DNA of 64,000 nt from Rhizobium sp. JAB6 (GCF_003024605.1 NZ_PYJQ01000005.1:62001-126000); one strand, 5' to 3'; shown: positions 1 to 9,070, counted from the first letter of the stretch. Program-made: numbers and translations. Notes: generated by a model not told the origin, from the letters alone.

Positions 1-1
1 G

Positions 2-256
2 CCGATGGGCAAGTACAAGATCTTCAAGATCGGCGATCGCGACTTCGGCGGCATCATGACCAAGCCGGCGGAAATGCCGATGGCTGCCTGGAATTTCTAC
101 ATCAACGTTCCCGCGATCGACGCGGCGATCGCCCGCATTACGGAAGGCGGCGGCAGGATCGTCAACGGCCCGATGGAAGTCCCCGGCGGCAGCTTGATCG
201 TGCAGGCCACCGACCCGCAGGGAGCGTTCTTCTCGCTGGTTGCGCCGGTGCGGTAG
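2..256 (+). CDS. VOC-fold (glyoxalase/bleomycin-resistance-like) protein, 5'-truncated by window edge
   Basis: The reading frame is open from the first bases of the window, so the N-terminal half lies outside it. The visible 84 or so residues show a VOC-type half: a hydrophobic strand with WNFYINV, a helix with AAIARITEGGG, then GGSLIVQATDPQGAFFSLV, the usual closing strand with a DPxG turn. Members are small metal-dependent or metal-free beta-alpha-beta-beta-beta proteins with varied roles (lyases, resistance proteins, dioxygenases). The substrate cannot be told from this fragment. The gene converges on the DUF853 ATPase, with a GC-rich palindromic repeat between them. Confidence 0.75.
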   Translation, partial: PMGKYKIFKIGDRDFGGIMTKPAEMPMAAWNFYINVPAIDAAIARITEGGGRIVNGPMEVPGGSLIVQATDPQGAFFSLVAPVR

Positions 257-258
257 TT

Positions 259-378
259 TTCACCCTCCCCTTGAGGGGGAGGGTCGGCCCATAGGGTCGG
301 GGTGGGGTGATCTCCACGTTTGCGACGTGTCACCCCCACCCGCGGCTTTGCCGCGACCTCCCTATCAAGGGGGAGGTG
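259..378. repeat. GC-rich palindromic intergenic repeat
   Basis: A 120-bp block between two convergent genes begins with CACCCTCCCCTTGAGGGGGA and ends with the related CCTCCCTATCAAGGGGGAGG. It carries internal complementary runs (GGGGTGGGG against CACCCCCACCC). It can fold into a long cruciform or hairpin. Such blocks are common in rhizobial genomes between convergent genes and may act as bidirectional terminators. Confidence 0.7.
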
Positions 379-382
379 TGAC

Positions 383-1894
383 CTACCGCTTCAGGCTGCC
401 GAGAATGCCCCGCACCAAGGCCCGCCCGACTTGCGTCGCGACCGTGCGCGCAACGCTCTTCAGCGCCGCTTCCATGATCGTCTCGCGCTGATAGCCCGAC
501 CGGCGGCCGGCAGAATTGCCGCTATCCCCGCCGAAGCCTGGCAGTGTCCATCCATCGCCTGCGCTCTCGCTCTGCGGCGCAGCCGCCTTGCGCGCCCGCT
601 CCGCCAGGATTTCATAGGCGGATTCACGGTCGATCGTCTGATCGTAGACGCCGGCGACCGGGCTGCCGTTGAGGATGGCTTGGCGCTCGCCGTCCGTGAC
701 AGGGCCGATGCGGCCGGATGGCGGGCGGATCAGCGTGCGTTCGACGATAGATGGCGCACCCTTGCCCTCGAGCATCGACACCAGCGCTTCACCGGTGCCG
801 AGCGTCGTGATGACGGTAGCGCAATCGAAAGCGGGATTGGGACGGAAGGTCGAGGCCGCCGTCTGCACGGCCTTCTGTTCGCGCGGCGTATAGGCGCGCA
901 ACGCATGCTGCACACGGTTGCCGAGCTGTGCCAGCACGGTTTCTGGCACGTCGAGCGGGTTCTGCGTGACGAAATAGACGCCGACGCCCTTGGAGCGGAT
1001 CAGGCGCACGACCTGCTCCACGCGTTCGATCAACACCTTCGGCGCATCGTTGAAGAGTAGATGTGCCTCATCGAAGAAGAAGACCAGCTTCGGCTTATCC
1101 GGATCGCCGACTTCGGGCAGTTCCTCGAACAGTTCTGAGAGCAGCCACAGCAGGAAGGTGGCATAGAGGCGCGGGTTCATCATCAGCTTGTCGGCCGCCA
1201 GCACCGAAACCTGCCCGTAGCCGTCATTGCTGACGCGCATGATGTCGGAGATTTTCAGCGCCGGCTCGCCGAAGAAGTTTTCCGCGCCTTGCTGTTCCAG
1301 AACAAGCATTGCCCGCTGAATCGAGCCCACGGAAGATTTCGAGATCAGGCCGTATTTGCTGGAAAGCTCGCTGGCATTGTCGCCCATATAGTTCAGCAGC
1401 GCCTGCAGGTCTTTGAGATCGAGCAGCGCCAGACCGTTCTCATCGGCGATCTTGAAGGCGATGTTGAGCACGCCTTCCTGCGCCTCGGATGCATCCATCA
1501 AGCGTGCCAGCAGCAGGGGGCCCATCTCGGCGATGGTGGTGCGCACGCGATGGCCTTTTTCGCCATAAAGGTCCCAGAAGATGACCGGGAACTGATCGAA
1601 TTCATAGGGCGAGAGACCGATTTCCTCGGCGCGCTTCAGCAGGAAGTCCTTTGGCTCGCCCTTGACGGCGATGCCCGAAAGATCGCCCTTGATGTCGGCG
1701 CAGAAGACGGGCACGCCGGCCTTGGAAAACCCTTCCGCCAGAACCTGCAGCGTCACCGTCTTGCCGGTGCCGGTCGCGCCGGTGACGAGGCCGTGACGGT
1801 TGCCGAATTTCAGCGTCAGGAACTCGTCCTTGTTGATGCTTTCATCCGGGTTGCGGCTTGCGCCGACGAAAATCTGTCCATCCTGCTGTGGCAT
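383..1894 (-). CDS. HerA-like / DUF853 P-loop ATPase
   Basis: A 503-residue ATPase of the DUF853 (HerA C-terminal helicase-like) family. Walker A is GATGTGKT at residues 39-46. Walker B is the hydrophobic strand ending in FFFDEAHLLF, followed by a RLIRSKGVGVYFVTQ segment typical of VirB4/HerA-type motors. The C-terminal region is low in complexity and rich in Gly and Arg. The ATG at 1894 was chosen because GGGAGA lies just upstream; the frame remains open upstream, but that part falls in an intergenic repeat. The family is widespread in proteobacteria but poorly characterised; a DNA-translocating or remodelling role is inferred from homology only. Monocistronic. Confidence 0.88.
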   Translation of the reverse strand: MPQQDGQIFVGASRNPDESINKDEFLTLKFGNRHGLVTGATGTGKTVTLQVLAEGFSKAGVPVFCADIKGDLSGIAVKGEPKDFLLKRAEEIGLSPYEFDQFPVIFWDLYGEKGHRVRTTIAEMGPLLLARLMDASEAQEGVLNIAFKIADENGLALLDLKDLQALLNYMGDNASELSSKYGLISKSSVGSIQRAMLVLEQQGAENFFGEPALKISDIMRVSNDGYGQVSVLAADKLMMNPRLYATFLLWLLSELFEELPEVGDPDKPKLVFFFDEAHLLFNDAPKVLIERVEQVVRLIRSKGVGVYFVTQNPLDVPETVLAQLGNRVQHALRAYTPREQKAVQTAASTFRPNPAFDCATVITTLGTGEALVSMLEGKGAPSIVERTLIRPPSGRIGPVTDGERQAILNGSPVAGVYDQTIDRESAYEILAERARKAAAPQSESAGDGWTLPGFGGDSGNSAGRRSGYQRETIMEAALKSVARTVATQVGRALVRGILGSLKR

Positions 1895-1910
1895 GGTGTC
1901 GTCTCCCTTA

Positions 1911-2010
1911 GAGCACTTCCAGCAAAAGTGCGAAGCGGTTTTGCGCCCGGAACTGCGTAAAAACAAAAAGATAGAGCCTTTTCGCGATTCGAAGAAAAGC
2001 GGAAATGCTC
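1911..2010. repeat. RIME-like intergenic mosaic element, copy 1
   Basis: The block opens with GAGCACTTCC and closes with GGAAATGCTC, imperfect inverted ends. In between are GCGAAGCGGTTTT and CGGAACTGCGTAAAAACAAA, the hallmarks of the rhizobial intergenic mosaic family. Related copies lie at 6554-6650 and 20342-20400. It sits just upstream of the DUF853 gene start, so it may be in its leader. Confidence 0.75.
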
Positions 2011-2058
2011 GAGCATGATGCCGAAAAGTGTCACCGGTTTTCGGAGGCCATCATGCTC
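2011..2058. repeat. 48-bp inverted-end repeat, copy 1
   Basis: A 48-bp unit with perfect 10-bp inverted ends, GAGCATGATG and CATCATGCTC, enclosing CCGAAAAGTG and GGTTTTCGG, which also pair. A second copy of identical length lies at 14959-15006. It abuts the RIME-like element, which suggests a mosaic arrangement. Confidence 0.75.
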
Positions 2059-2268
2059 TACCTGTTTGATTCTAGCACCGGATGATTTTCAAAGCTGCCG
2101 GGGCCATTCATCGATTTGTCCTGACACTGTTATAAGAACTCGCATGAAGGGGGACAACCATTCGCGTCACGGTTCCGCTTCTGGTAGAATGACAGCCGCC
2201 GGAGCGTCTTGTGCCGGTTGCTGCATTCAGTTACGTTGACGTTAACGTTATAAAGGCAGGAGGCCACA

Positions 2269-2664
2269 GTGAACGAAGTTATTGATCAGATCGCGACCAA
2301 AGCCGGCATCGCTCCCGACCTTGCGGAAAAGGCTGTCGGCATGATTCTTGGCTTCCTGCAGCGCGAAGCTCCGGATGGCCCTGTCACCAAGATGATCGAA
2401 TCCATTCCCGGCGCCTCCGATCTCGTTGCGCAATATAACGGCGAGGAAACGGGCGGCGGTGGCCTGCTCGGCGGCCTGCTCAGCGCCGTCGGCGGTGGTG
2501 GCGGCCTGATGGCACTCGGCCAGCAGTTGATGAGCAGCGGTCTCAGCATGGGAGAAATCGGCTCGCTCGCCAAGGAGACGATTGCCACCGCTCGCCAGCA
2601 TGCCGGCGACGAGGTGGTCGACCAGGTCGTCAATTCCGTCCCGGGCCTGCATCAGTTTATTTGA
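2269..2664 (+). CDS. small Gly-rich protein, DUF2267/DUF2780-like
   Basis: A 131-residue cytosolic protein without signal peptide. Residues 1-50 form an amphipathic helical segment, followed by a glycine-rich linker (GGGGLLGGLLSAVGGGGG at roughly 63-80) and a helical C-terminus ending VPGLHQFI. Small rhizobial proteins of this architecture are usually filed under DUF2267; no function is known. The start is GTG at 2269, preceded at good spacing by AGGAGG. It is monocistronic and is followed by a strong terminator. Confidence 0.75.
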   Translation: MNEVIDQIATKAGIAPDLAEKAVGMILGFLQREAPDGPVTKMIESIPGASDLVAQYNGEETGGGGLLGGLLSAVGGGGGLMALGQQLMSSGLSMGEIGSLAKETIATARQHAGDEVVDQVVNSVPGLHQFI

Positions 2665-2686
2665 GGCTGCTATTGCCTTGAAAAGA

Positions 2687-2716
2687 AAGCCGTCGGTTAA
2701 TTCCCGACGGCTTTTT
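2687..2716 (+). terminator. rho-independent terminator after the DUF2267-like gene
   Basis: Perfect 10-bp stem AAGCCGTCGG / CCGACGGCTT with a 7-nt loop, followed by a T run (CTTTTTA). It lies 22 bp past the stop codon at 2664. Confidence 0.9.
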
Positions 2717-2800
2717 ATTGTTCAGAAGGCGGACCTGACTTCGTCATATTGCGCTCTGTTAAGGGGCGACGGTGCCTCTATCGGTTGATCTTCTCCAGGG

Positions 2801-4321
2801 TCAGATCTTCCTGCCCTTCGGCGTCCCATCGATCTCATGCCATTTGCGGCCGTCGCGTTCGATGAGTTCGTCGGCGCAGGCAGGGCCGGTGCTCCCGGGA
2901 GCGTAAGGGTCGGGTTTGCCGCCTTCTGCCCAGAGGTCGAGGAAGGGCTGCACGGCCGCCCAGCCGGCTTCGATGCCGTCGGCGCGCTGGAAGAGCGTCT
3001 GGTCGCCGACGAAGAGTTCGTAGAACAGGCTCTCATAGCCGGTCTGCTTGCCGATATCGAAACTGTCGGCATAGCGGAAGTCGAGCGACACCGGCGCCGT
3101 TTTCAGCACCAGACCCGGCGATTTGATCGAGATTTCCATATCGAGGCCTTCGTCGGGCTGCACCTGGATGACGAGCCTGTTCGGCGGCAGTTCGGGGCGG
3201 GATTCGTGGCGCGGGAACTGGGCGAAGGGCACCGGCCGGAAGGTGATGACCACTTCCGTATCGCGCGCCTTCATCGCCTTGCCCGTGCGCAGGTAGAAGG
3301 GTACGCCGGCCCAGCGCCATGTATCGACCAGGAGTTTCAGCGCCACGAAGGTTTCGGTGTTGCTGTCGGGCGCGACGTCGGGTGTCTGGGTAAAAGCCGG
3401 CAGATCCCTGCCGGCTATCGGGCCGGCCGTATAGGCGCCGCGCACGCCGTTCTTGATCGCCTCTTCGCGCGAGTAGATGCGCAGGGCCTTCAGCACTTTG
3501 CCCTTTTCGTTGCGGATGGATTCGGCATCGAAGCTGTTCGGCGGTTCCATCGCCACCATCGCCAGCAATTGGAAGAGGTGGTTCGGCACCATGTCACGAA
3601 GCGCGCCGGTTGCGTCGTAGAATTTGCCGCGCGTGCCGACATCAACGAGTTCGGCTGCCGTGATCTGCACGTGGTCGATATAGTTGTTGTTCCACAGCGC
3701 CTCGATCATCATATTGGCGAAGCGCGTCGTCATGATGTTCTGCACCGTTTCCTTGCCGAGGAAATGGTCGATGCGATAGATCTGGCTTTCGGATACGTGG
3801 TTCAGCAGGCGCGCATTCAAAGCCTGTGCCGAGGCAAGATCATTGCCGAAGGGTTTTTCGATCGCGATGCGGCGGAAGGCCCCGGTCGCCTCGTTCATCA
3901 GCCCGTTTTCGGATAGTTTCTCGGCGATATCGCCGAAGAAGCGCGGCGGCACTGCGAAATAGAAGGCCGCGTTGGCGCTCGGCGCATGCGAGAGATAATC
4001 CGAAATTTCCTTGTAGACGCCGTTCTGGGTGAAATCGCCGGAGATATAGCTGATGCGCTTGCGCAGACTCTGCCATGCGGCCTGCCGCTCCGGATCGTCC
4101 ATATCGCCGGAGGTCTTCAGAAATGATTCCAGGCGATCCAGCAGCATGTCGACACCCCCTGTCTCGATGCCGATACCGAGAATATGCAGATCCTCCCCGA
4201 TAAGTCCGCTGCGTGTCATGTTGATGAGCGTCGGGATCAGCAGGCGCCTGGTAAGGTCGCCGGCGGCGCCGAAGATCACGAATGTCAGCGGCGGAGCCGG
4301 TGCGACGTCGGGGGTGGTCAT
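2801..4321 (-). CDS. zwf: glucose-6-phosphate 1-dehydrogenase
   Basis: A 506-residue protein of normal G6PDH length, oxidising glucose-6-phosphate to 6-phosphogluconolactone with NAD(P)+ at the entry to the Entner-Doudoroff and pentose phosphate routes. The nucleotide-binding loop is GAAGDLTRR at residues 18-26. EKPFG is at 155-159. The substrate motif RIDHFLGKE is at 183-191. The catalytic-base segment VPNHLFQ follows about 60 residues later. The ATG at 4321 has AGAAGGAGA upstream. Rhizobia usually carry zwf next to pgl and edd; here it stands alone, so it may be a second isozyme. The loop has AAGDLTRR rather than the commoner SGDLAKR. Confidence 0.92.
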   Translation of the reverse strand: MTTPDVAPAPPLTFVIFGAAGDLTRRLLIPTLINMTRSGLIGEDLHILGIGIETGGVDMLLDRLESFLKTSGDMDDPERQAAWQSLRKRISYISGDFTQNGVYKEISDYLSHAPSANAAFYFAVPPRFFGDIAEKLSENGLMNEATGAFRRIAIEKPFGNDLASAQALNARLLNHVSESQIYRIDHFLGKETVQNIMTTRFANMMIEALWNNNYIDHVQITAAELVDVGTRGKFYDATGALRDMVPNHLFQLLAMVAMEPPNSFDAESIRNEKGKVLKALRIYSREEAIKNGVRGAYTAGPIAGRDLPAFTQTPDVAPDSNTETFVALKLLVDTWRWAGVPFYLRTGKAMKARDTEVVITFRPVPFAQFPRHESRPELPPNRLVIQVQPDEGLDMEISIKSPGLVLKTAPVSLDFRYADSFDIGKQTGYESLFYELFVGDQTLFQRADGIEAGWAAVQPFLDLWAEGGKPDPYAPGSTGPACADELIERDGRKWHEIDGTPKGRKI

Positions 4322-4493
4322 GCGCGGATCTCCTTCTGGCGGCCATGTTCGGGGCTTCTGGACGACATCGACTATCTCCTCGGAGCTGTTGCTGTTTCAG
4401 CTTTGGCTATGGGTGTTCTAGCGCGGGCCGACGCCGGTTGTCGATGGGATCGACGCACCGCCGCCGGCAGGCATTTCGAGGCTGATAAATAAC

Positions 4494-5264
4494 CTATTTC
4501 TTCACCGCGACCAGGAAGAGCCGCGGGAAGCGCAGCAACACCTTGCCGTCGACAAGTGGCGGATAGGCCCGCTCGATGCGCTTCAGATATTCGGCTGTAA
4601 AGGCATCTCGATGTTCGGCGCCGGCATGGTCGAGATAGGGGCGCAGGCCCGTACCCTTTACCCATTCGACGATCGCGGCCGCATTCTCCAGCGCATGATT
4701 GTAGTTGGTGTGCCAGATATCGAGGCGCTGCGACTTGCCGATCAGCCTGTCGTAATAGACGGAAGGCGCGGGCAGCGGATTGCGCCGGACGCTCTTCCTG
4801 GCGAAGGCGTCGCTCCAAGGGCCGCTCCTTGCGGTTTCTTCCATCATCAGATGGCTCGGCTCGGTCAGATTGTCGGGCATCTGCACGGCAAGCACGCCGC
4901 CGGGTTTCAGCCCATCCATCAGCTCATCGAGAATAGCGAGATGATTTGGCAGCCACTGAAACACCGCGTTGGCAAAAAGCAGGTCGACGGGTTCTTCCGG
5001 CCGCCACGTGGTGAGATCGGCCTTTTCAAAGTGCGTGCCGGGCATGCGCTTGCGTGCGGCTTCGAGCATATTGTCGTCGCTGTCGAGGCCGGAAACGCCG
5101 GCAATACCGTAGCGCTCGACGATCAGCTCGGTCGAATTGCCGGGGCCGCAACCGAGGTCGATCGCTCGCTCGACATGCTCCAGCGGCACTTGCGCCAGTA
5201 GATCGCGCGCCGGGCGCGTGCGTTCATCCTCGAATTTCACATATTGGCCGGCAGACCATGCCAT
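4494..5264 (-). CDS. tam: trans-aconitate 2-methyltransferase
   Basis: A 256-residue class I SAM-dependent methyltransferase that esterifies trans-aconitate, a by-product inhibitor of aconitase. It opens with the Tam signature [19 protein letters not shown], motif I is [12 protein letters not shown] near residues 33-44, followed by GLDSDDNML (acidic end of beta 2), [12 protein letters not shown] (motif IV) and [12 protein letters not shown]. The ATG at 5264 has AGAGGA upstream and matches the family start; the longer frame to 5312 lacks support. It lies between zwf and an alcohol dehydrogenase on the same strand, with gaps of 172 and 57 bp. Confidence 0.93.
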   Translation of the reverse strand: MAWSAGQYVKFEDERTRPARDLLAQVPLEHVERAIDLGCGPGNSTELIVERYGIAGVSGLDSDDNMLEAARKRMPGTHFEKADLTTWRPEEPVDLLFANAVFQWLPNHLAILDELMDGLKPGGVLAVQMPDNLTEPSHLMMEETARSGPWSDAFARKSVRRNPLPAPSVYYDRLIGKSQRLDIWHTNYNHALENAAAIVEWVKGTGLRPYLDHAGAEHRDAFTAEYLKRIERAYPPLVDGKVLLRFPRLFLVAVKK

Positions 5265-5321
5265 AAGCGTATCCTCTTTCTGGATTGCCGTTTTTCCCGA
5301 TGCGCATAGCACCTGGATATA

Positions 5322-6362
5322 TCAGAACCGTGTAATGACGCTGATGCCCTTGCCCTCGGCCTTATCAAGCGTCATCAGCGCGGGAACGGCTTCTTCCAGG
5401 GTGATTCTGCGGCCGATGAGCTTCTGCGGCGCGATCTTGCCGGCGGCGAGCATGTCGAGCATGGCGTCATAGCGCCAGGCCTGCATGCCGTGGCTGCCGT
5501 AGATTTCCAGCTCATGGCCGATGACCTGCGCCATCGGGATCTGCGGCGTCGCATAGTCGCCGAGCATGAGGCCGACCTGCACATGCCGTCCGCGCCGGCG
5601 CAGATTCTTGATGGAGTTGAAGCACGTGGCGGGATGGCCGAGCGCGTCGATCGAGACATGCGCGCCGCCTTTGGTGATTTCGCGCACCGCCTCGGCCACA
5701 TCGGCGGCCTCAGCCGCATTGATCGTCGCGACCGCGCCGCATTCGCGGGCAAAGGCGAGCTTCTCGTCGGAGATGTCGATGGCGATGGCATTGGCGCCAA
5801 GGGCGCTGGCAATCATGATCGCCGACAGCCCGACGCCGCCGCAGCCATGCACGGCGATCCATTCGCCCGGCCGCGTCTTCGCCTGATCGGCAACGGCGCG
5901 GAAGGAGGTGGCGAAGCGGCAGCCGAGGCTTGCCGCCGTCGCGTCATCGACCGCGTCTGGCAGGTGGACGAGATTGGTGTCGGCATAGTCGATCGCAACA
6001 TATTCGGCGAAGGAGCCCCAATGGGTGAAGCCCGGCTGGAACTGGCTGGGGCAGACCTGCTGATTGCCGGAATGGCATTCCGCGCAATGGCCGCAGCCCG
6101 ATACGAAGGGAACCGTGACGCGATCGCCGACCTTGAAGCGGACGACGCCGCGCCCGGTCGCCACGACCTTGCCGGCGAGCTCGTGGCCCGGCACATGCGG
6201 CAGCCTGATATCGGGATCATGACCCATCCAGCCGTGCCAGTCGCTGCGGCAGAGTCCGGTTGCGCCGACGGCGATGACGACGCCGTCCTCGCCAGGTGCC
6301 GGATCCGGCAGAATGCGGATTTCGGGTGTTGCCTCGAAGGCCTCGTAATACATGGCTTTCAT
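5322..6362 (-). CDS. zinc-dependent alcohol dehydrogenase
   Basis: A 346-residue medium-chain dehydrogenase/reductase. Catalytic zinc ligands are visible as C38 (GLCRSDWHG), H60 and E61 (PGHEL). The structural zinc site has C90, C93, C96 and C104 ([17 protein letters not shown]). The Rossmann loop is [10 protein letters not shown] near residue 170, with an acidic NAD-preferring segment [10 protein letters not shown] after it. Members oxidise alcohols or polyols; the substrate is not evident. ATG at 6362 is preceded by a GGGAGAA-type Shine-Dalgarno. Probably co-directional with tam but not tightly linked. Confidence 0.9.
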   Translation of the reverse strand: MKAMYYEAFEATPEIRILPDPAPGEDGVVIAVGATGLCRSDWHGWMGHDPDIRLPHVPGHELAGKVVATGRGVVRFKVGDRVTVPFVSGCGHCAECHSGNQQVCPSQFQPGFTHWGSFAEYVAIDYADTNLVHLPDAVDDATAASLGCRFATSFRAVADQAKTRPGEWIAVHGCGGVGLSAIMIASALGANAIAIDISDEKLAFARECGAVATINAAEAADVAEAVREITKGGAHVSIDALGHPATCFNSIKNLRRRGRHVQVGLMLGDYATPQIPMAQVIGHELEIYGSHGMQAWRYDAMLDMLAAGKIAPQKLIGRRITLEEAVPALMTLDKAEGKGISVITRF

Positions 6363-6553
6363 GGAGTTCTCCCTCTCTCCTGACGATCCCTATGGCTCAT
6401 CACTTTTGCTGATGGACTCATTCGTCAAGTTGTTGTTTCGACGCATGAAAATTGCGCTATGAATGCGTTATCGAACGCTTTGTTGCAAATGAATTTTACC
6501 GCGCAGTTTCTGCTTGACGCTGGCGTTGCACGGTTCTTTGCTCTTCGTCATCC

Positions 6554-6650
6554 AAAGCAATTCCAACCAAATTGCGCCGCGGCCTTCCGCCCGGAATTGC
6601 CACAAAACAAAGATGGAGCGGTTCAGAATCCGTAAAAGGCTGAACTGCTC
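6554..6650. repeat. RIME-like intergenic mosaic element, copy 2 (degenerate)
   Basis: Contains AAGCAATTCC, CCTTCCGCCCGGAATTGC and ACAAAACAAAGATGGAGCGG, then an inverted pair GAGCGGTTCAG / CTGAACTGCTC. It resembles copies at 1911 and 20342 but has more substitutions. It fills most of the gap between the divergent adh and aminotransferase genes and ends 16 bp before the latter's start. The rest of 6363-6553 shows no recognisable site. Confidence 0.65.
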
Positions 6651-6666
6651 TGGGAGAGGAAACACC

Positions 6667-7554
6667 ATGTCCATCGATACGTCGCCCCGCACCACCACCT
6701 GGACCTATATCGAAGGAGAATGGCTTTCCGGCAATCCGCCGCTGATCGGGCCGACCTCGCATGCCATGTGGCTCGGTTCGACGGTGTTCGACGGCGCGCG
6801 CTGGTTCGATGGCATCGCGCCCGACCTTGATCTCCATTGCCAGCGTATCAATCGTTCGGCCGCGGCCATGGGATTGAAGGCCATCAAGACCGCCGAGGAG
6901 ATCGAGGCGCTCGCCTGGGAGGGCATCAGGAAATTCGACGGCAAGACGCCGCTCTATATCAAGCCGATGTATTGGGGCGAGCATGGCTCGCCGGGCAGCG
7001 TCGTTGCCGTCGATGCGGAATCGACGCGTTTCGCTCTCTGCCTGTTCGAGGCGCCGCTCGGCGGCAATGGCGGCATCACGCTCACTGTCTCGCCCTTCCG
7101 CCGCCCGTCGCCGGAAACGGCGATGACCGACGCCAAGGCGGGCTCGCTCTATCCGAACAGCGGCCGCATGATCCTGGAAGCGAGAAGCCGCGGCTTCAAC
7201 AATGCGCTGGTGCGCGACATGAACGGCAATGTCGTCGAGACGGCGTCTTCGAACGTCTTCATGGTCAAGGACGGCATCGTCTATACGCCGGTCGCCAACC
7301 GCACCTTCCTTGCCGGCATCACGCGCGCCCGCGTCATCGGACTGCTGCGCCAGGAAGGCTTCGACGTACGGGAGGAAACCCTGTCCGTCGAGCAGTTCAT
7401 GGCGGCGGATGAGATCTTCACGACCGGCAACTATTCCAAGGTCGTCAGCGTCAACCGCCTGGATGATCGCGAGTTCCAAGAGGGGCCGGTCGCCCGCAAG
7501 GCGCTGGAACTCTACATGGATTGGGCGCATGGCCGTCGTGCCAGCGAGGAATAA
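6667..7554 (+). CDS. ilvE: branched-chain amino acid aminotransferase family (class IV PLP)
   Basis: A 295-residue fold-type IV PLP aminotransferase, expected to transfer amino groups between branched-chain amino acids and 2-oxoglutarate. The Schiff-base lysine is K157 in TDAKAGSLYPNS; E191 and the phosphate-binding ETASSNVF (191-198) follow; R-containing FDGARWF is near residue 41. The ATG at 6667 follows GGGAGAGGA; the upstream in-frame extension falls within a repeat. The subgroup could equally be annotated as D-amino acid aminotransferase or aminodeoxychorismate lyase-like, but overall similarity to rhizobial IlvE proteins makes branched-chain use most likely. Confidence 0.85.
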   Translation: MSIDTSPRTTTWTYIEGEWLSGNPPLIGPTSHAMWLGSTVFDGARWFDGIAPDLDLHCQRINRSAAAMGLKAIKTAEEIEALAWEGIRKFDGKTPLYIKPMYWGEHGSPGSVVAVDAESTRFALCLFEAPLGGNGGITLTVSPFRRPSPETAMTDAKAGSLYPNSGRMILEARSRGFNNALVRDMNGNVVETASSNVFMVKDGIVYTPVANRTFLAGITRARVIGLLRQEGFDVREETLSVEQFMAADEIFTTGNYSKVVSVNRLDDREFQEGPVARKALELYMDWAHGRRASEE

Positions 7555-7586
7555 CCTTTCTCACAGGGAGAAGGACATGCACAAGA

Positions 7587-7607
7587 GTGCGGCCGTTATG
7601 GCCGCAC
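7587..7607. terminator. bidirectional hairpin between convergent ilvE and gst
   Basis: Perfect 8-bp stem GTGCGGCC / GGCCGCAC with 5-nt loop, 32 bp past the ilvE stop and overlapping the 3' end of the convergent GST gene. No clear T tract, so it may instead simply stabilise 3' ends. Confidence 0.5.
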
Positions 7608-8279
7608 GGGTGTTCCAACACGACCTGCCGAAGCAATGTAGGATCGCGGCGCAAAGAAAATGCCATCAGTCTCGAAAGCCTCCAGGTCCTCGGCCTGGAG
7701 TGCGTGGCGGACGCTCGGTCTTGCGCTGACGCGAGCCATGAAATGCTGCAACGCCGGCCACTGCGCAAGATCGATCCTGATCCAAGGCGACCAGTTCAAG
7801 CAGACGAAGAGATAGGCGTCAGCGACCGTAAAGTCGTCACCGGTCAGATAGGGGCCGACGAGCCGGCTGTTCAGCCAATCCAGCCGTTTGCACACCAGTT
7901 CATGAATGCCGGCATGAGCGCCTTCATAAGCGGCGTTGAATAGCATCGCCATTGGCTTATGAAGCTCGGCGGTGATGAAATTCAGATAGGATTGAACCTG
8001 GCTTCTGGCATAGGTTCCGGCCTCCGGCAGAAGGCGCGATCCCTCCGGTGAACATTCCGCGAGGAATTGCACGATGGCAGGACCTTCGGTCAGCACCCTC
8101 CCATCATCAAGCGTCAATGCCGGCACGTAGCCATTGCCGTTGATGGCCAGATAGTCGTCGCCCGAACTCGTCCGATGAGTCTTCCGGTCAACTTCGACCA
8201 GTTCAACCTCCAGCCCCAGCTCCCGACAGACGATGTGCGGCGACAGGGAGCAAGCGGCGGCGTGCATGTAGAGTTTCAT
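7596..8279 (-). CDS. glutathione S-transferase family protein
   Basis: A 227-residue GST-fold protein. The N-terminal thioredoxin-like half starts MKLYMHAAACSLSPHIV, with the active-site Cys/Ser (C10, S11) typical of beta-class bacterial GSTs. YVPALTLDDG (cis-Pro) and LTEGPAIVQFLAE form the glutathione site. The C-terminal helical half carries TGDDFTVADAYLFV, the N-capping motif. It conjugates or reduces electrophiles using glutathione. ATG at 8279 fits the family start. It is divergent from a TetR regulator across a 116-bp gap containing an inverted repeat, so it is probably the regulated target. Confidence 0.9.
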   Translation of the reverse strand: MKLYMHAAACSLSPHIVCRELGLEVELVEVDRKTHRTSSGDDYLAINGNGYVPALTLDDGRVLTEGPAIVQFLAECSPEGSRLLPEAGTYARSQVQSYLNFITAELHKPMAMLFNAAYEGAHAGIHELVCKRLDWLNSRLVGPYLTGDDFTVADAYLFVCLNWSPWIRIDLAQWPALQHFMARVSARPSVRHALQAEDLEAFETDGIFFAPRSYIASAGRVGTPVRP

Positions 8280-8338
8280 GGTTTTCTCTCTTTTCGATAC
8301 AGGCACGAGGTATCGCCTCGGCATCCATTGAATATTTG

Positions 8339-8388
8339 TACCATTTCGCATAAAATTTATTCGGTCAAGTTTTTTGTGCGAAGTAGTA
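8339..8388. promoter_or_regulatory. candidate TetR operator between gst and tetR
   Basis: Imperfect inverted repeat of 16-nt arms: TACCATTTCGCATAAA (8339-8354) and TTTGTGCGAAGTAGTA (8373-8388). Thirteen of 16 positions match and the spacer is 18 nt, AT-rich. It lies immediately upstream of the tetR start and would cover both divergent promoters. Confidence 0.6.
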
Positions 8389-8395
8389 TAAAAAT

Positions 8396-9007
8396 ATGAA
8401 GAGCGAGAAAAAGCAGGGTCGTCCACGCGCTTTTGATGCGAAAGCAGTCATCGGGCAGGCGCGGGAGGTTTTTTGGGATAGGGGGTTCTCGGCAGCCTCA
8501 TTGGATAATTTGAGCGCCGCGACGAAACTGAACCGGCCTAGCCTTTACGGCGCATTCGGCGACAAGGAGGACCTCTATCTTGACACCTTGGAAGGCTACC
8601 GCGAGGACAGCCTCGTTATATTGTCCGCGGCACTCAATCCGGCTTTGCCGCTGCGGGAAAATCTGGCGCGCATCTATGCCGAGGCCCTGAAAATATACCT
8701 GCATGGCGAGACTGCGGCGCGTGGCTGCTTCCTGATCAGCACGGCCACGGCAGAGGCTATTCAGCATGACCGAGTGCGGGAGGTGTTGCGCCGCAGCTTG
8801 AATGAATTCGACGATGCCATCAAGGAACGCATGGAGCTTTCGGTCGAGCAGGGCGAGCTCCCGGCCGACACGGATGCTGCAACGCTCGCAAAGCTCGCAT
8901 CCGCTGTCATGCATTCGCTTGCCGTTCGAGCGCGTGCAGGCGATACGCGCGAAACGCTGGAGGCGATCGCGCGTTCTGGGGTCGATTTTGTCTGCGGCCG
9001 GCGATAA
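8396..9007 (+). CDS. TetR/AcrR family transcriptional regulator
   Basis: A 203-residue TetR-type repressor. Residues 10-60 hold the DNA-binding domain: GRPRAFDAKAVI, a helix with AREVFWDRGFSAASLDNLSAAT, and the recognition segment LNRPSLYGAFGDKEDLYLDTLEGY. The remainder is the helical ligand-binding and dimerisation domain, with AARGCFLISTATAEA typical of the TetR_C subgroup linked to oxidative or electrophile stress. It is divergent from the GST gene, and the intervening inverted repeat suggests it represses both genes until an electrophile binds. The effector is unknown. Confidence 0.9.
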   Translation: MKSEKKQGRPRAFDAKAVIGQAREVFWDRGFSAASLDNLSAATKLNRPSLYGAFGDKEDLYLDTLEGYREDSLVILSAALNPALPLRENLARIYAEALKIYLHGETAARGCFLISTATAEAIQHDRVREVLRRSLNEFDDAIKERMELSVEQGELPADTDAATLAKLASAVMHSLAVRARAGDTRETLEAIARSGVDFVCGRR

Positions 9008-9070
9008 CGATCAGCCTGATGCTGCTCGGATCGATCTCCGGACGTGAAACTGGAGCAAAGTCATCGATCT

